Source of the DNA: an uncultured Pirellulaceae bacterium
Lineage (GTDB): Bacteria; Planctomycetota; Planctomycetia; Pirellulales; Pirellulaceae
Length of the DNA: 64,000 nucleotides
Assembly (NCBI GenBank): GCA_938083195.1
Contig: CALKCK010000016.1
Span: 50,942-114,941 of the forward strand
Reading direction: 5' to 3'
The notes under the pieces were generated by a model, which was not told the origin of the DNA, searched no databases, and saw only the letters and a program-made list of their open reading frames with translations. This document shows positions 25,054 through 34,077 of the stretch, in pieces. Positions within the stretch are counted from its first letter, which is position 1. Each line of letters starts with the position of its first letter. The translations under genes were made by a program, and so were the position numbers.

Positions 25054-27768
25054 ATGTCCGAATCTGAAACTACACCGGAAATTGGCCCTCGGTTTACCAA
25101 GGCAACCATTATCCGAATTTCGGCGGTGGCGTTCTTTGTCACCCTAGGGTCGGTTGCCGTGATTCAATCGATGAAGTACGTCTCATCGGATTCAAATGAA
25201 GACCCCAGCCAACTAGTATCGGATATCGAAAGCCCAAGTCTCGGTGACGAATCCCTCAATGACGAGACAACTCCCAGCCAACCTCCCTCCGCATTCAAAG
25301 AACCGTTAAATTCAGCAGCCAGTAAGAACACGTTTAAACCGCCAACCCTTGGCAAACCAAGTTCATCTGGATTGGTCAAATCAACATCACCGCCGAATCA
25401 GTCATTTAAACCAATAGCGTTTCCCCCCAAAACTGATTCTTCCACTTTTGATGCCCGGCAAAAAAATCCCCAAGCCGCAACGAAAAAATCACCCGCCAAC
25501 TCTGGGATCAATGATTTCCCGTTAGTGAAAGCCGCGCCTGCGGCAATTCGCCCAGACCGTTTCGCATCCAACGGGGCTCCTCTACCGTTCTCAAATCCGA
25601 GCAGCAGCTCCAAGCTACCTGAGGATCCAATCACTCCCCCCGCGAGTCTAAATTTTCCCCCAAAACAAACCGACCAAAAAAAACCCGATCCTTTTCGAGT
25701 CAATGCGCCTCCAAAACAGGGCAGTGACATCTCGGGAATCAAAACATCGCCACCAGCATCGGCCAACAACTCAGCCACACGATTACTTGACCAAGTCACC
25801 GATGGTAAGCCATCGACGCGACCAACACCTCAACCTTTGACAGGCGGATTCGCCCAACCAGCTACCCAACCGTTTGCTAAACCAGTTGCCCTACCTTCGC
25901 AACCCAACCTGACCAACTCACAACCACCTCAAGCCACCACCGATGACCCCGCTTCAACTAACATTGAATCATTCAACAATCGCGCCCGCCCCCCCAAGAA
26001 CCTCGTCGCATTCCCGAACAGTAACTTAGCCAACCCAGCGCCGATAAAGCCGGGTATGGTTTTAAATCCGAAATCGAATTCACTTGGAGCCAGCGTGCCA
26101 GGCGCATTTGCGTCACAAAGCACTGGAAAAACCCCAGCAACGATCACTCCACCAATCGGATCACCCAAGGGCCAACTGGGGACGCCGCCAAGACTGACAC
26201 CGCCAACAACTTCGATCAATCCTCAAACACCAAAGTCATTCACACCCAATCGAACTCAGCCCTTTAATAATTCCAAGTCAAAGCGTTCCGCAATCACCAG
26301 TCTGGCATCTACCTCCAATCCAAGCGTCGCAACTCCAGCAACTCGATTGACGCGGGATACACCCGGAGACAGGCAACTTGAGGGCATTCAAGCGCCCTCC
26401 TTAACGGTTGAAAAGCTCTCGCCTATCGAAATCCAGCTTAACCAGCAGGCATCTTTCGAAATTATTGTTCGCAACATCGGTCGTGTTACCGCAGAGGAAG
26501 TTCAAGTTGTCGACCAAGTACCTGCCGGATGTGAATTCGTTGGAGCGACTCCCCAAGCCCAACCCCAAGGAAAGCTGCAGAGCCTGAGCTGGAACTTAGG
26601 AACCCTCAGACCGGGTCAGGAGAAAAAAATCACGTTTCAATTAAAACCGACACAGCCGGGGGAGATGGGAAGTGTCGCCCAAGTAACATTTGCAACCCAG
26701 GCATCCATGCGGACCTTGGTCACCAAGCCCGTGCTTGAGATTGTTCATCAAACCGAGCAAACTCATTTAATTGGAGACAGTGTCATCCTCGACGTGATCG
26801 TAATCAACAAAGGCGACGGCCCCGCAAAGAATGTTCTAATTCAACAAAAAGTTCCCGAACAGCTCGAATTCCCAGACGGCCTGCCAAACGCAAGCCGGGG
26901 GATTGAATACGAGGTTGGCACCTTAATGCCCGGCAAATCACAACGTGTGAAGCTCGCTCTCAAGGCGGCTAACATCGGAAAAATCAAAAGTATTATGTAT
27001 GCATCCGCTGAAGGTGGCCTTCGTGCTCAACATGAATTGCCCATCGAGGTTATCGCGCCCAAACTTGTCACCCAAAGCTCTGGACCCAAAAAACGATTTT
27101 TAAAACGAAGTGCAACGCATGAATTTCGCGTGGCTAATCAAGGAACAGCTAATGCCACCAACGTTCAGCTCATTGCCAAACTACCCAATGGACTTCGATT
27201 CGTTCAGGCCAATAACCAGGGGCGATACGACTCCGAAACCCATGCGGTTTACTGGAGCCTCGCTGAACTCGCCCAAAATATCGAGGCCAAAGTTGAGCTT
27301 AAAACAATGCCAGTCGATGTTGGAAATCAACCCATAACATTTGAGTCCTCCGCTGACTTAAATATAAAATCGGCGTTAGAGCACGACCTCTCGGTTGAAC
27401 ACCTAGTAGATGTTTTCTTTGAAATTGACGATGTCATCGACCCCATTGAAATTGGCGGCGACACCAGCTATCGCGTTCGACTTGTCAATCAAGGTACCAA
27501 GGCGGCGACCAACATTCGGCTTCAAATCGATTTCCCAGCCGGTTTAGCACCCACGTCTGTCAACGGTTCGTTGCGGCATACCATCCGCGGACAGCAGATC
27601 ATTTTCGAACCGATCAACAGCATGAATCCCAATGACGAACTGAGCTTTATGATCAACGGGCGAGGTCAAACGGTAGGGGATCACCGGGTGGTCGTGAGTA
27701 TGCAAACTGACGGACGAACTTCACCGGTATCTAAACAGGAGTCGACCCGTGTCTATTCTGATCAATAA
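25054..27768 (+). CDS. large exported protein with Pro/Ser-rich linker and DUF11-type repeats
   Basis: Counted from ATG 25054 the product has 904 residues. It has a single membrane segment near the N-terminus (IIRISAVAFFVTLGSVAVI). About 420 residues rich in Pro, Ser, Thr and Asn follow, then four DUF11-like beta-sandwich repeats from about residue 460. Repeat signatures include IVRNIGRVTAEEVQVVDQVP, VIVINKGDGPAKNVLIQQKV, RVANQGTANATNVQLIAKLP and RLVNQGTKAATNIRLQIDFP. Such repeats occur in surface or cell-wall-associated proteins. An in-frame TTG at 24880 would add 58 residues before the membrane segment but is less convincing. It precedes tpiA by 267 bases and is probably a separate unit. 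Confidence 0.82.
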   Translation: MSESETTPEIGPRFTKATIIRISAVAFFVTLGSVAVIQSMKYVSSDSNEDPSQLVSDIESPSLGDESLNDETTPSQPPSAFKEPLNSAASKNTFKPPTLGKPSSSGLVKSTSPPNQSFKPIAFPPKTDSSTFDARQKNPQAATKKSPANSGINDFPLVKAAPAAIRPDRFASNGAPLPFSNPSSSSKLPEDPITPPASLNFPPKQTDQKKPDPFRVNAPPKQGSDISGIKTSPPASANNSATRLLDQVTDGKPSTRPTPQPLTGGFAQPATQPFAKPVALPSQPNLTNSQPPQATTDDPASTNIESFNNRARPPKNLVAFPNSNLANPAPIKPGMVLNPKSNSLGASVPGAFASQSTGKTPATITPPIGSPKGQLGTPPRLTPPTTSINPQTPKSFTPNRTQPFNNSKSKRSAITSLASTSNPSVATPATRLTRDTPGDRQLEGIQAPSLTVEKLSPIEIQLNQQASFEIIVRNIGRVTAEEVQVVDQVPAGCEFVGATPQAQPQGKLQSLSWNLGTLRPGQEKKITFQLKPTQPGEMGSVAQVTFATQASMRTLVTKPVLEIVHQTEQTHLIGDSVILDVIVINKGDGPAKNVLIQQKVPEQLEFPDGLPNASRGIEYEVGTLMPGKSQRVKLALKAANIGKIKSIMYASAEGGLRAQHELPIEVIAPKLVTQSSGPKKRFLKRSATHEFRVANQGTANATNVQLIAKLPNGLRFVQANNQGRYDSETHAVYWSLAELAQNIEAKVELKTMPVDVGNQPITFESSADLNIKSALEHDLSVEHLVDVFFEIDDVIDPIEIGGDTSYRVRLVNQGTKAATNIRLQIDFPAGLAPTSVNGSLRHTIRGQQIIFEPINSMNPNDELSFMINGRGQTVGDHRVVVSMQTDGRTSPVSKQESTRVYSDQ

Positions 27769-28035
27769 TCGGATCAAACTAGACGCAAAACACCCCTACC
27801 AAATTGGACGATCCAAGGACTCGCTGCCGCAAAAAGCCCATTCTTAGCTCCCAAACGAAGGAAAACTGGCAAGAATTCCATCAAATCCTGCCTCCTCGAA
27901 CCATTTCGCGGGATTTCATACTGGAAAAACCGCGTTTCCTTGAAAATGAGCCGTTAATCTTATGGGGATGTTCTGGTAGACTTACCGATTCGATTTTTGC
28001 CCTGAAAGCTGATTTTTTTTTGAGTTGGAGAATCT

Positions 28036-28800
28036 GTGAGACGCCCACTAATTGCCGGCAACTGGAAGATGAACCTCAATCGCGCTGACGCAGTTGCGCT
28101 GTCCAGCGATCTCGTTAACGCAGAAAAATCGAGTGAAGTCGATGTTCTCGTTTGTCCATCTCATATTTACCTCGATGCCGTTTCGGCAACCCTCGGAGAC
28201 TCGGGGATTTCGTTGGGAGCCCAAGATGTCTATTTTGAGGCAAGCGGAGCCTTTACCGGCGAGATCAGTACTGGGATGCTCGGCGATGTCGGATGCCAAT
28301 ACGTGATCCTTGGACACAGCGAACGACGACATGTTATGGGTGAAACCGATTCGCTGATTAACAAGAAAGTCAAAGCGGTCCTCGAAGCAGGACTAACCCC
28401 CGTTCTTTGTGTTGGGGAACTGCTTGAAGATCGGGAAGCAGGCAACACAGAAGCAGTTGTTAAATCACAATTTGAAGGCTCTCTAGCAGACCTCAGTCCC
28501 GAACAGGTCCAAAAAACCGTCATTGCGTACGAACCCGTATGGGCGATCGGCACGGGCAAGACGGCAAGCCCCGAACAAGCCCAAGAAGTTCACGCTGACC
28601 TTCGCAAATTGCTCGCCGACCGCTATAATTCCGAGACTTCCGAACAAGTACGAATCCTCTATGGCGGAAGCGTGAAACCAGATAATGCAACCAATTTGAT
28701 GTCACAACCGGACATTGACGGAGCATTGGTCGGAGGTGCATCTTTGAAAGCAGATGGATTTGCAGCGATCATTAACGCAGCCAACCAAAATGTTGTCTAA
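28036..28800 (+). CDS. tpiA: triosephosphate isomerase
   Basis: The 254-residue product interconverts glyceraldehyde-3-phosphate and dihydroxyacetone phosphate in glycolysis. Catalytic residues are visible as Lys11 in AGNWKMN, His94 in ILGHSERR and Glu166 in [12 protein letters not shown]. The phosphate loop [10 protein letters not shown] is present near the C-terminus. The start is GTG 28036, giving the usual N-terminus [12 protein letters not shown]. It opens a seven-gene same-strand run with secG next, an arrangement I recall as common in bacteria. Confidence 0.97.
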   Translation: MRRPLIAGNWKMNLNRADAVALSSDLVNAEKSSEVDVLVCPSHIYLDAVSATLGDSGISLGAQDVYFEASGAFTGEISTGMLGDVGCQYVILGHSERRHVMGETDSLINKKVKAVLEAGLTPVLCVGELLEDREAGNTEAVVKSQFEGSLADLSPEQVQKTVIAYEPVWAIGTGKTASPEQAQEVHADLRKLLADRYNSETSEQVRILYGGSVKPDNATNLMSQPDIDGALVGGASLKADGFAAIINAANQNVV

Positions 28801-28874
28801 CCCGACGCTGTGCGACAAACGAGAACACAAACAAATCACTAGACAAATCACCTTGGGTGGTACGAGAAATTAAA

Positions 28875-29438
28875 ATGATTTTGGCTCAATTCCAATTAGT
28901 TGAAAACTCCTTACTGTTGTCTGAGTTTCGGTTCGGACTTTTCGTAATGGAAATTCTATTGTTCATGTGCTCGCTGTTTTTAATGGCGCTCGTTCTTGTC
29001 CAACGAGGCAAGGGCGGCGGACTGACTGGCGCACTCGGCGGCATGGGTGGCCAAAGCGCATTCGGCTCCAAGGCTGGTGATGCTTTCACGAAAATCACAA
29101 TCGTCACGGCGGCAATTTGGATCTTTCTCTGCATGATGACGATCGCTTTGTTCAACCCTCCTCCTGCGCCTGCTTCCCAAAATAATGGCGACGCAGTTCT
29201 TAATGGAACAATGGGCGAAGCAGCTGACACTGAAACTGACTCTGACACTGAAACTAAAGACGCTTCAGCGGATGAGGAAGGCGGAGACGCTGAACCGGCC
29301 GGAGAGAGCATTCCCGACGAAACAACGGATACCGATTCATCGAAAGAGGCAACTGATTCATCGAAGGAAGCTACCGAGGCTCCACCCAACACCTCCGGAG
29401 AAGCTGCCGAAACCAAGTCCGACGTTGAAGAAAAGTAA
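28875..29438 (+). CDS. secG: preprotein translocase subunit SecG with long acidic tail
   Basis: Two membrane helices, MEILLFMCSLFLMALVLVQR and ITIVTAAIWIFLCMMTIALF, flank the conserved SecG loop GKGGGLTGALGGMGGQSAFG. SecG is part of the inner-membrane SecYEG channel and aids protein export. The roughly 90 residues after the second helix are very rich in Asp, Glu, Thr and Ser. They include a direct repeat of TDSSKEA, which ordinary SecG lacks. Possible starts are GTG 28857, ATG 28875 and ATG 28947; the last gives the most typical SecG N-terminus. It follows tpiA by 74 bases. Confidence 0.9.
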   Translation: MILAQFQLVENSLLLSEFRFGLFVMEILLFMCSLFLMALVLVQRGKGGGLTGALGGMGGQSAFGSKAGDAFTKITIVTAAIWIFLCMMTIALFNPPPAPASQNNGDAVLNGTMGEAADTETDSDTETKDASADEEGGDAEPAGESIPDETTDTDSSKEATDSSKEATEAPPNTSGEAAETKSDVEEK

Positions 29439-29533
29439 TCATTTAGCGAACTCCACGAACTGTAAACAAGCCGTGGATCGCCCGATTCCTTGACTATCAA
29501 CCCGAATACGTTTTAACGATACGGGAGTCTGTT

Positions 29534-30403
29534 TTGTTACTTAGCATGACCGGCCACGGACAGGCCTCCGTCCAAAATGAGCAAGTTCGTGTTGTGGCCG
29601 AACTTAGAGCGGTCAACAACAGGTTTTTGAAAACCTCAATCAACTGCGACCTCGATGCCGCCCATCAGGCCAAACTGGAAGCGCTCGTCAAACAGCACAT
29701 CCATCGAGGCAGCGTCAATTTGCGGATCAATTCACAGATTCTCGGAGGAGAATCGAATTACCAGTTGAACGCCGATGTTATTCGCGCCTACTGGCTTCAA
29801 CTTTCAGAAATTGCTGGCTCAAATCAATCCATCAATGTTGAGGCAATTTTAAAATTACCGGGTGTTGTCGCCGACAACGTACGCGACGACCAAACCGAGC
29901 GAGTTTGGCCTGCGGTCGAGCAGGCTACAACAGAAGCCCTGGTGCAATTGAACAAAATGCGTGAACTCGAAGGTTCCGTAATGCAAAAGGATATGATTTC
30001 TAATTGCGAAATCATCTCGACGAATCTCGAATCCATCAAGTTGCTCGCCCCTCGTGTGATCACCCATTATTCAAAACGAATGACCGAGCGAATCAACAGC
30101 CTACTCGAGTCCCACGACACCTCGATTGATGCCACAGATATTGTCAAAGAGGTCGGTGTTTTCGCCGAAAAATGCGACATCTCAGAAGAGACAGTCCGAC
30201 TTGGATGCCATATCGAACAATTCAATAAATTAATTAGAGAGGATCGAAGTAACGGCAAAAAGCTCGACTTTCTAGTTCAGGAAATGCTGCGGGAAACCAA
30301 CACGATAGGCTCCAAAGCAAATGATGTGGAAATCGCTAACCACGTCGTCGAGATCAAGACATGCATCGAGCGGATTCGAGAAATGGTTCAAAATGTCGAG
30401 TAG
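29534..30403 (+). CDS. yicC: YicC-family endoribonuclease
   Basis: The 289-residue product begins MLLSMTGHGQAS from TTG 29534, the standard MxxSMTGxG opening of YicC/YloC proteins. It ends with the conserved C-terminal block KLDFLVQEMLRETNTIGSKA and IERIREMVQNVE. Family members are reported to act as endoribonucleases. The gene overlaps the start of gmk by about 11 bases. The yicC-gmk-rpoZ order is widespread, which supports the assignment. Confidence 0.93.
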   Translation: MLLSMTGHGQASVQNEQVRVVAELRAVNNRFLKTSINCDLDAAHQAKLEALVKQHIHRGSVNLRINSQILGGESNYQLNADVIRAYWLQLSEIAGSNQSINVEAILKLPGVVADNVRDDQTERVWPAVEQATTEALVQLNKMRELEGSVMQKDMISNCEIISTNLESIKLLAPRVITHYSKRMTERINSLLESHDTSIDATDIVKEVGVFAEKCDISEETVRLGCHIEQFNKLIREDRSNGKKLDFLVQEMLRETNTIGSKANDVEIANHVVEIKTCIERIREMVQNVE

Positions 30404-31019
30404 CACCATGTCACAACAACCCTCAAATGACCAACAGTCCGCGGATTCCAAACCGGGGAAATTGATCATCATTTCCGGTCCCTCAGGTGTCGGAAAAACG
30501 ACGGTCCTGAAAAGCCTGTTCCAAACATGTGATTTGCCTCTAGAAGCGAGCATCTCGGCAACCACGCGACCTCGACGAGCCGGGGAAACCGACGGTGTAA
30601 GCTACTATTACCTGTCACCCGAGCAATTTGAGGAACATCGCAAAAATGGGGATTTTTTAGAATGCTGTGAGGTTTTCGGCTACGGAAACTGGTACGGAAC
30701 ACTCGAAGCCCCAGTTAGCACTGGCCTTCAAGCCGGAAAATGGGTAATCTTAGAGGTCGACGTCGAAGGTGCAGCGAAGGTCTTGAAACACCACCCCGAC
30801 GCAATCACAATCTTCATTCACCCAGGCAGTCTGGAAGAACTCGAACAGCGACTGCGTGGCCGGGGAACAGAATCCGAAGAGGTTCTGCAAAAACGACTCG
30901 CCGTTGCCAAACGGGAACTCGACGCGTCATCCTCATATCAACACATCGTTACCAACCAATCGGTCCAACAGACCGTCAACGACATTTGTAGGTTGTTGCA
31001 ACAAGCGGAGAAAAACTGA
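30393..31019 (+). CDS. gmk: guanylate kinase
   Basis: The enzyme converts GMP to GDP with ATP. The P-loop GPSGVGKTT appears near residue 30, and the GMP-binding segment is intact (ISATTRPRRAGETDGVSYYYL, then FLECCEVFGYGNWYGT). The frame is open upstream to 30321. The likely starts are ATG 30393, overlapping the yicC end by 11 bases, or ATG 30408. Both are followed by a short Gln/Ser-rich leader before KLIIISGPSG. The stop is immediately followed by the rpoZ start. Confidence 0.95.
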   Translation: MSSSTMSQQPSNDQQSADSKPGKLIIISGPSGVGKTTVLKSLFQTCDLPLEASISATTRPRRAGETDGVSYYYLSPEQFEEHRKNGDFLECCEVFGYGNWYGTLEAPVSTGLQAGKWVILEVDVEGAAKVLKHHPDAITIFIHPGSLEELEQRLRGRGTESEEVLQKRLAVAKRELDASSSYQHIVTNQSVQQTVNDICRLLQQAEKN

Positions 31020-31280
31020 ATGTACGACGCACTAAAAGAAGAAGAAATCGTCCGTAAAGTAGGCGGTCGTTTCAAACTATCAACCCTGATTCAAAAGCGC
31101 ATGGTTCAACTCAACCAAGGGTCCCGTCCCTTGGTTGACACCAAGTCGCAAGACAAAATGGCAATCGTTTTGGAAGAGATCCTTCAAGACAAGATCTATC
31201 TGGACACCACTGACAATCTTCGCAGTGCCAGCTCTCCTGACGTTCCAGATATGCCTGAATTGGATCTTGACGATCTATAA
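31020..31280 (+). CDS. rpoZ: RNA polymerase omega subunit
   Basis: The 86-residue product has the omega pattern [37 protein letters not shown] and [14 protein letters not shown]. Omega helps to assemble and stabilise RNA polymerase. Its ATG directly abuts the gmk stop (TGA-ATG), showing translational coupling. The last 20 residues are acidic. The adjacency to gmk is a classic arrangement. Confidence 0.92.
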   Translation: MYDALKEEEIVRKVGGRFKLSTLIQKRMVQLNQGSRPLVDTKSQDKMAIVLEEILQDKIYLDTTDNLRSASSPDVPDMPELDLDDL

Positions 31281-31405
31281 ACCGCCGACAACAGTCAGAA
31301 ACTAGTTTTCGGTGAGTGATTGACGTTGAGCCCAAAGGTTGTTCGAACTGCCAAGCAATCGAGCAACCATTGGGGTAAACAAGCGCGAACAAAAAGGGTC
31401 ACCTC

Positions 31406-31939
31406 ATGGCCGAAAAAGAAATCATCATCGCTGTTTCGGGCGGAGTTGCAGCCTACAAAGCCGCCGCCCTCGTGAGCCAATTAGCGCAACAAGGGCATCG
31501 CGTCAGAGTAGTCATGACAGAATCTGCCCAGGCGTTTACCGGGAAAGCGACCTTTGCCGCGCTGACTGGAAATCCAGTTGCATCGGAAATCTTTGACCCC
31601 CGGTTTCCCCTCGGTGCTCATATTGAACTAGCCCGCTCGGCCGACCTGTTATGTGTCGCACCGGCGACAGCAAATTTCATGGCGAAAGCGGCGGTCGGTA
31701 GCGCCGATGATTTACTCAGTACGCTTTACCTTTGCTTCACTGGGCCTGTGCTGGTCGCTCCCGCAATGAATTGCGAAATGTGGGAAAAACCCGCGGTCCA
31801 ACGGAATTATCAACAATTGGCTCAGGATGGAGTCCAATTCGTTGATCCGCAAGAAGGGTGGTTGAGTTGTCGCACCCGAGGCATTGGGAGAATGGCTTCG
31901 CCAGAAGAAATTGCAGACGCTATCAACGACCGTCTTTGA
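31406..31939 (+). CDS. coaC: phosphopantothenoylcysteine decarboxylase (CoaC), stand-alone
   Basis: The 177-residue flavoprotein decarboxylates 4'-phosphopantothenoylcysteine in coenzyme A synthesis. It begins IIIAVSGGVAAYKAAALV. FMN and active-site motifs are visible: ATANFMAKAAVGSADDLL, APAMNCEMW (PAMNxxMW) and the Cys-containing flap SCRTRGIGRM. In most bacteria this domain is fused to CoaB. Here the partner is the next gene, 78 bases downstream. Confidence 0.93.
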   Translation: MAEKEIIIAVSGGVAAYKAAALVSQLAQQGHRVRVVMTESAQAFTGKATFAALTGNPVASEIFDPRFPLGAHIELARSADLLCVAPATANFMAKAAVGSADDLLSTLYLCFTGPVLVAPAMNCEMWEKPAVQRNYQQLAQDGVQFVDPQEGWLSCRTRGIGRMASPEEIADAINDRL

Positions 31940-32017
31940 CCCCACCTTAACACGCGACCAATCTGCGACGGCGTTACCAGCGTCGGATCGACGAGACCAA
32001 TTTAGATTGAACATTCC

Positions 32018-32656
32018 ATGGCCCGAATCCTTATCACCTCCGGACCAACTCGACAGTACATCGACCCGGTCAGGTACATTAGTAATGCGTCGAGCGGACG
32101 CATGGGCTGCTGCCTAGTTGAAGCAGCACTCGCAGCCGGACACGAAGTTGTTTTGGTTAGCGGGCCTGTGGATATCCAATACCCCCCAGAGGCAGAATTG
32201 TTTTCAGTGCTAACCACAGAGGATATGCTCGACGCCGCGACCAAGCTATTTGCAGATTGTGACGGAATGATTGGCGTCGCTGCCCCCTGCGATTACAAGC
32301 CGGTTGAAGTTGCCGACCATAAAATACGAAAAACGGGCGAGGCACTCGAATTGAAACTTATCGAGACCCCCGACGTCGTAGCATCGCTGGGCGCGAACAA
32401 GCAATCCCACCAGTGGACGGTCGGTTTCGCATTGGAAACTGAGGATGCTCGCTTTCGGGCAATCACAAAATTACAAAAGAAGAATTGCGATCTCGTCGTT
32501 CTTAACGGCCCCGCCGCGATTAACGCCTCTGACAATGAAGTTGAGATCATTGCTCCCGATGGAACAGTTATCCAATCAATAAAAGGGCCCAAAGCGACCA
32601 TCGCAAGCCAAATTCTCGCCATCATTGAGAAGCGATTGATTTCAAATGCAAATTGA
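32018..32656 (+). CDS. coaB: phosphopantothenate-cysteine ligase (CoaB), stand-alone
   Basis: The 212-residue product joins phosphopantothenate and cysteine, the step before CoaC. It starts ILITSGPTRQYIDPVRYISN, followed by SSGRMG, the nucleotide and substrate-binding opening of CoaB. The ALETED segment and NGPAAINASDNEVEII, near the end, complete the family pattern. It is encoded as a separate protein with its own ATG. It ends the seven-gene housekeeping run and converges with the minus-strand operon at 32775. Confidence 0.92.
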   Translation: MARILITSGPTRQYIDPVRYISNASSGRMGCCLVEAALAAGHEVVLVSGPVDIQYPPEAELFSVLTTEDMLDAATKLFADCDGMIGVAAPCDYKPVEVADHKIRKTGEALELKLIETPDVVASLGANKQSHQWTVGFALETEDARFRAITKLQKKNCDLVVLNGPAAINASDNEVEIIAPDGTVIQSIKGPKATIASQILAIIEKRLISNAN

Positions 32657-32723
32657 CTTGGCGCTTAGCTTTCAATGCGACAGCAGCATCTAAAGGCACA
32701 GCACCCAAGGCCATCGCAGGGCG

Positions 32724-32750
32724 CAAAAAAAAAGACCCCGATGGGGTCTC
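32724..32750 (-). terminator. rho-independent terminator of the minus-strand operon
   Basis: AGACCCC (32733-32739) and GGGGTCT (32743-32749) form a 7-bp stem with a 3-base loop. On the minus strand it is followed by nine T residues (plus-strand A run 32725-32733). It closes the operon that ends at 32775, and the stem may also serve the convergent coaB transcript. Confidence 0.93.
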
Positions 32751-32774
32751 TTAACGCTTTGAAATTTGCCTGAT

Positions 32775-33050
32775 TTAAACTTCGCCCATCCCATCGGTAC
32801 TCCATGGGAAATCGCTTGGGAAATTACCGAAGGTGTTCAATTCCAGAAACATTAACACCGTCGCTGCTGAAACGCAGAGGAGTGCCACTAGCAACATCGC
32901 ATCGAAAACCGTCAGCGTGCTAAGAAATGACTTTTTCTCTTCACCATCTTCGCCGGTCTCCTCAGAGGTCAAACCAACCTCTTCAGATTCTGAACTCTCG
33001 ATATCGAGTTCGCTTACCAGTTCTTCATTTTCTTGGGGGATATCAGACAT
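32775..33050 (-). CDS. small single-helix membrane protein, conserved unknown
   Basis: The 91-residue product has an acidic cytosolic-looking N-terminal half rich in Glu and Ser. A single membrane helix follows (VFDAMLLVALLCVSAATVLMFL), then a short tail. It is the last of three tightly spaced minus-strand genes, 12 bases after the previous one, and is followed by a strong terminator. I recognise the type from planctomycete genomes but not a function. Confidence 0.75.
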   Translation of the reverse strand: MSDIPQENEELVSELDIESSESEEVGLTSEETGEDGEEKKSFLSTLTVFDAMLLVALLCVSAATVLMFLELNTFGNFPSDFPWSTDGMGEV

Positions 33051-33062
33051 AACCAGCTCGAA

Positions 33063-33272
33063 CTATTTAGAGAATTCATTCGCGTTGACCGAGAACAAGA
33101 TCGCGGCAACCACAAGGAAAATGAATGAGAGGATCAACATCAGTGAGTAGATACTAAAGCTCTGCTTCCGATAAGACGGTGTCGAAACGACAGGTGCGTC
33201 TTGGACAAATCCATCTGGGTCGTTTTGCGGTGCTTCAAACTCGTCACCGAATTCAGAATTTACTAGTGACAT
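33063..33272 (-). CDS. small single-helix membrane protein, conserved unknown
   Basis: Started at ATG 33272 the product has 69 residues. It has an acidic N-terminal half and one strong membrane helix (IYSLMLILSFIFLVVAAILF) near the C-terminus. The start overlaps the end of the preceding gene by 20 bases, indicating translational coupling. The frame is open further upstream to 33449, but that part overlaps the neighbour and is unlikely to be translated. The function is unknown; the context suggests a complex with its two operon partners. Confidence 0.75.
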   Translation of the reverse strand: MSLVNSEFGDEFEAPQNDPDGFVQDAPVVSTPSYRKQSFSIYSLMLILSFIFLVVAAILFSVNANEFSK

Positions 33273-34077
33273 GATCGCCCTCCCGGACTGTATCCAGGTT
33301 GAAATCAGGGTTGATTCTAACCGCTGCCAAATCTGTTTCCGTTTTGATAACGGTTCCTTTTCCAACAAATCGATCTTTGCGGTAGACATCCAATTCATGT
33401 CCAACGCGGAGGCCATCATCGGTACCAAGACTGATCGCAAACAATCCATCCGACGAAGTCTTTACAACCAAGCCGTCCAGCTTTGGGACGATGTGGTCTG
33501 TCAATGAGTTTGAGGTCAGGCCGTTACGGTCGAGAACTTTCTTTGACTTGGCGAGATTCGCAACCAAATCCATTTCTTTCTTCTTCAGCAACTCGATTTG
33601 ATTCTTGATTTCAAACGACTGATTTGTCAAATTTCGAACGAGCGAAAATTGAGTCGCGATGTCGTCAACCAACTTCTTGTTGTTGGCTCTTAAATCAGCA
33701 ACTTCGACGTCTTGATCCGCAATTCGCTTTTGAGCGTTCTCAAGTGCATCCAGTTGTTGCTGACTCTGCTCTTCAACGACACGAAGTTCAGATTCTTTCG
33801 AATCCTTCAGATCCGCGAGAACTTTGAGTTGCGATTCAAGCTGTGCAAGTTGCATCGCACGACTGGCTCGCTCAGCTGCCAGCAATTTTTCTTTATCGCT
33901 GGTGCTGGACTTCGCTTCCACAAGCGCGTTCTTGTAATTTGTAGCTTCGCTGTTTTTCTCATTAGCGATCGCTTTCCAGTTCCGGTGAGTAGCACCCACC
34001 ATCAGAGCAATTACTAAAAAGCAAATACTCATGAAGAAAATCAAAAGCGTAAATATTTTGCCCATCAAGTTCATCAA
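33253..34077 (-). CDS. membrane-anchored coiled-coil protein
   Basis: The 274-residue product has an N-terminal membrane helix (IFTLLIFFMSICFLVIALMV). A long coiled coil covers about residues 45-185 (heptads such as LAQLESQLKVLADL and LDALENAQKRIADQ). The C-terminal globular domain of about 75 residues reads GLVVKTSSDGLFAISLGTDD, then LDVYRKDRFVGKGTVIKTE. The last part resembles the FlgT C-terminal-like beta domain found in various envelope proteins. It is first in a three-gene operon with two single-helix membrane proteins. A scaffold role at the inner membrane is plausible but not shown. Confidence 0.8.
   Translation of the reverse strand: MMNLMGKIFTLLIFFMSICFLVIALMVGATHRNWKAIANEKNSEATNYKNALVEAKSSTSDKEKLLAAERASRAMQLAQLESQLKVLADLKDSKESELRVVEEQSQQQLDALENAQKRIADQDVEVADLRANNKKLVDDIATQFSLVRNLTNQSFEIKNQIELLKKKEMDLVANLAKSKKVLDRNGLTSNSLTDHIVPKLDGLVVKTSSDGLFAISLGTDDGLRVGHELDVYRKDRFVGKGTVIKTETDLAAVRINPDFNLDTVREGDHVTSKF

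Noticed and set aside
25300..26350. Pro/Ser/Asn-rich tract as a nucleotide repeat or CRISPR-like array
   Set aside because: It is low-complexity coding sequence without regular repeat and spacer structure.
28886..29500. 204-codon open frame on the minus strand opposite secG
   Set aside because: It is a shadow of the repetitive acidic secG tail, with a Ser/Val-rich low-complexity translation and no family features.
33273..33449. Upstream extension of the 33063-33272 membrane protein
   Set aside because: It overlaps the preceding operon gene almost completely and has poor coding character.
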